A program made the translations under genes and the position numbers. The notes beneath the pieces were generated by a model, which saw only the letters and a list, made by a program, of their open reading frames with translations, was not told the DNA's origin and searched no databases. A stretch of DNA of 64,000 nt from Algibacter miyuki (GTDB lineage Bacteria > Bacteroidota > Bacteroidia > Flavobacteriales > Flavobacteriaceae): assembly GCF_030409805.1 (NCBI RefSeq), contig NZ_JAUFQP010000007.1, positions 744,001-808,000 on the forward strand, in the 5' to 3' direction. The number at the start of each line of letters is the position of its first letter. Position 1 is the stretch's first letter. Below, piece after piece: positions 62,402 through 64,000 of the stretch.

Positions 62402-63409
62402 TTAAACAAAACTTTTGAAAATTGTATTTCGCAATAGCAATTCTATTAAAAGTAATAAACCTGCTATAAGCACTAATGGTCTGTATTTTTCTTCGTAATT
62501 ATAAAATTTAAACTCTTCAACTTCGGTTTTTTCAAGCTTATTGATTTCGCTATAAATTTCTTCTAATTTCTTATTATTTGTGGCTCTAAAATATTTACCA
62601 CCTGTTACGGTTGCGATTTCTTTAAGAAGTGTTTCGTCTATTTCCACCTTTACTCTACCATATTGAAACTGTCCTGTTCTAGGGTCAATGGCTACAGGAG
62701 ATAGTGCCATACCGTTTGTTCCTAGACCGATAGTGTACGTTTTTATGCCGTATTCAACAGCAAGTTCACTCGCTATTTTCGGATCGATAAACCCAGAATT
62801 ATTAACACCATCGGTAAGTAAAATAATGACTTTACTTTTGGCTTTACTGTCTTTTAATCGGTTTACCGATGTGGCTAAACCCATACCAATAGCAGTTCCG
62901 CCTTCAATAATATTATTGTATTCTATACTTTTTAACGAGCGTAACACAATGGCTTTATCGCTGGTAATTGGTGTTTTTGTGTAGCTTTCTCCGGCATACT
63001 CTACTAAACCAATACGATCGTTTGGGCGACCTTTAATAAATTCTGCAGCTACATTTTTTAATGCGTCTAATCGGTTTGGCTCTAAATCTTTGGCTAACAT
63101 ACTTGCTGAAACATCAATAGCCATAACGATATCTATACCTCGCGTAGTTTTTGTTTTAGATGAAACATCAACGGTTTGAGGACGAGCCAAGGCCATAATT
63201 ATAAATGCCAACGCCAATAAACGTAGCGCAAACATGATAGGTTTTAATTTGGTTAACCATGAGCTGGTCACTTTAAACCCATTTAAACTCGACATTTTAA
63301 GTTCTGCTGTTTGTTTGTTGTGTTTTAAAATATACCAAACAATAGCAAGTGGCAGCAGTAGTAGCAACCAGAAAAATTCTTTATTTACAAATTCGATGCC
63401 TTCAAACAT
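62402..63409 (-). CDS. batA: BatA, von Willebrand factor A domain protein
   Basis: 335 residues. TM segments about 10-28 and 55-75, VWA domain (about 88-300) with MIDAS DVSASMLAKDL and LLTDGVNNSG, and a C-terminal TM. Paralogous to BatB. Its ATG overlaps the upstream gene stop by one base (TAATG). MoxR and DUF58 genes usually precede it and are presumably beyond the right edge. Confidence 0.93.
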   Translation of the reverse strand: MFEGIEFVNKEFFWLLLLLPLAIVWYILKHNKQTAELKMSSLNGFKVTSSWLTKLKPIMFALRLLALAFIIMALARPQTVDVSSKTKTTRGIDIVMAIDVSASMLAKDLEPNRLDALKNVAAEFIKGRPNDRIGLVEYAGESYTKTPITSDKAIVLRSLKSIEYNNIIEGGTAIGMGLATSVNRLKDSKAKSKVIILLTDGVNNSGFIDPKIASELAVEYGIKTYTIGLGTNGMALSPVAIDPRTGQFQYGRVKVEIDETLLKEIATVTGGKYFRATNNKKLEEIYSEINKLEKTEVEEFKFYNYEEKYRPLVLIAGLLLLIELLLRNTIFKSFV

Positions 63410-64000
63410 TAGTTTTCTGCTTTTTTAAGTTCAACTGAATTTATAATGCGTTCTACAATACTATCGGCATATTCATCGGTTTTATTCCAAACAATGGAAA
63501 TGCGTTGTAAAATGTTTTTAGATGAAAATTGTAAAATTACATATTCACCTTCGTAAAACTGATCGGAATTTAGAATAGGGAAACTTCCTGTACCGTGTGT
63601 TTTTAAACCTTCGGCTCCGTTTGGTGTCGAAAACTTATCGCGTAATACAGAAATATCGGTAACACCAGCTTGTTCCATTTGTTTTATGGCGGCATTTTCG
63701 GCTTGTTCTAAATCGATATCTTCTTCGGGATTAGCTTGTTTTATAGTAATTGTTGAAACATCAATACTAAAAAAGTTAAGCAGACTACCATAATTGAAAC
63801 TCGTAACATCCATTTGGGCTTTCGCTTCTTCGGGAAGTTCCGGCGTATTTCGTCTTAAAACCTTTGGAGTAGTTATGGTTATTGGTGGTACGCCATATGA
63901 GCTGGTAACCCAATCGCCTTCTAAAAGTTCGATGCTGTCATGCCCAATAAGGGTGTCTTTTACATAATTGAACCCGTATTTTAATGAAAAGCCCACGAAG
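63409..64000 (-). CDS. Bat operon protein upstream of batA, 5' end cut
   Basis: About 197 residues are in the window; the frame stays open to base 64000, so the start lies outside. The visible part has a threonine-rich beta stretch (GDWVTSSYGVPPITITTPKVL), an acidic helix (EEDIDLEQAENAAIKQMEQAG), and a closing domain with LQFSSKNILQRISIVWNKTDEYADSIVERI. In related genomes a gene of this kind lies between the DUF58 gene and batA. Function unknown. Overlaps batA by one base. Confidence 0.7.
   Translation of the reverse strand, partial: FVGFSLKYGFNYVKDTLIGHDSIELLEGDWVTSSYGVPPITITTPKVLRRNTPELPEEAKAQMDVTSFNYGSLLNFFSIDVSTITIKQANPEEDIDLEQAENAAIKQMEQAGVTDISVLRDKFSTPNGAEGLKTHGTGSFPILNSDQFYEGEYVILQFSSKNILQRISIVWNKTDEYADSIVERIINSVELKKAEN

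Overview
The window comes from a chromosome of a marine-type Flavobacteriaceae bacterium (Bacteroidota). The DNA is AT-rich, and recognisable promoters carry the Bacteroidota -7 element TAnnTTTG rather than TATAAT. Shine-Dalgarno sites are not evident. The window carries lineage markers: a type 9 secretion C-terminal signal, a PID-CTERM-like peptide, Bat aerotolerance genes, HU-CCDC81/SPOR and a flavobacterial RecA neighbourhood. Most of the window is ordinary core genome with tight operons, and no phage or insertion sequence was seen.

Layout. 1-4.7 kb (minus): dipeptide epimerase (cut by the window edge), UDG-family protein, HopJ-family protein, FAD oxidoreductase, rsmI and an unknown conserved gene. 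4.9-14 kb (plus, with one minus M28 peptidase): tdk-alr, mscL, asd, a prolyl oligopeptidase lipoprotein, an ABC ATPase and a membrane protein. 14-20.3 kb (minus): a small unknown gene, a GreA/B-like protein, accC-accB-fabH, rpmF-yceD and pdxA. 20.3-26.2 kb: ribE, a PID-CTERM-like peptide, a large T9SS surface protein with YadA-head-like repeats, one CAU-anticodon tRNA, mce, rbfA and a LolC/E-type permease. 26.2-28.8 kb: a TetR regulator with two matching operator-like sites, a Tat-exported haloacid dehalogenase and an SDR. 29-46 kb: dusB, two large paralogous surface proteins, lpxH, a thioesterase, a SPOR protein, dprA, DUF1853, trpS/plsC, an ECF sigma factor with a membrane-anchored beta-barrel partner, and a lipoprotein. 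46-47 kb: recA.

47.6-49.4 kb holds the most interesting locus, a compact retron. A promoter is followed by a non-coding region bounded by a perfect 14-bp inverted repeat (candidate a1/a2) with msr-like and msd-like hairpins. Then come an 81-residue protein of unknown function, a 96-residue XRE-type HTH protein, and a short reverse transcriptase with the retron X motif (NAxxH form) and a VTG-like motif. The RT start overlaps the HTH stop. Retrons of known function are anti-phage toxin-antitoxin-like systems. The small protein and HTH protein would be the effector/regulator part here, but this is inference.

49.7-57.7 kb: trhO, then a minus-strand cluster with two SulP transporters, two beta-carbonic anhydrases, a universal stress protein and a DUF2490 protein, which looks like a bicarbonate/sulfate uptake module. 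57.7-64 kb: the Bat operon (batA, B, C, D, E), running off the right edge.

Four diverged copies of one intergenic repeat (about 26.3, 28.9, 37.8 and 49.6 kb) share conserved sequence blocks and keep a hairpin at the same place with different sequence. This suggests a structured, possibly transcribed, dispersed element. One copy lies directly downstream of the retron.
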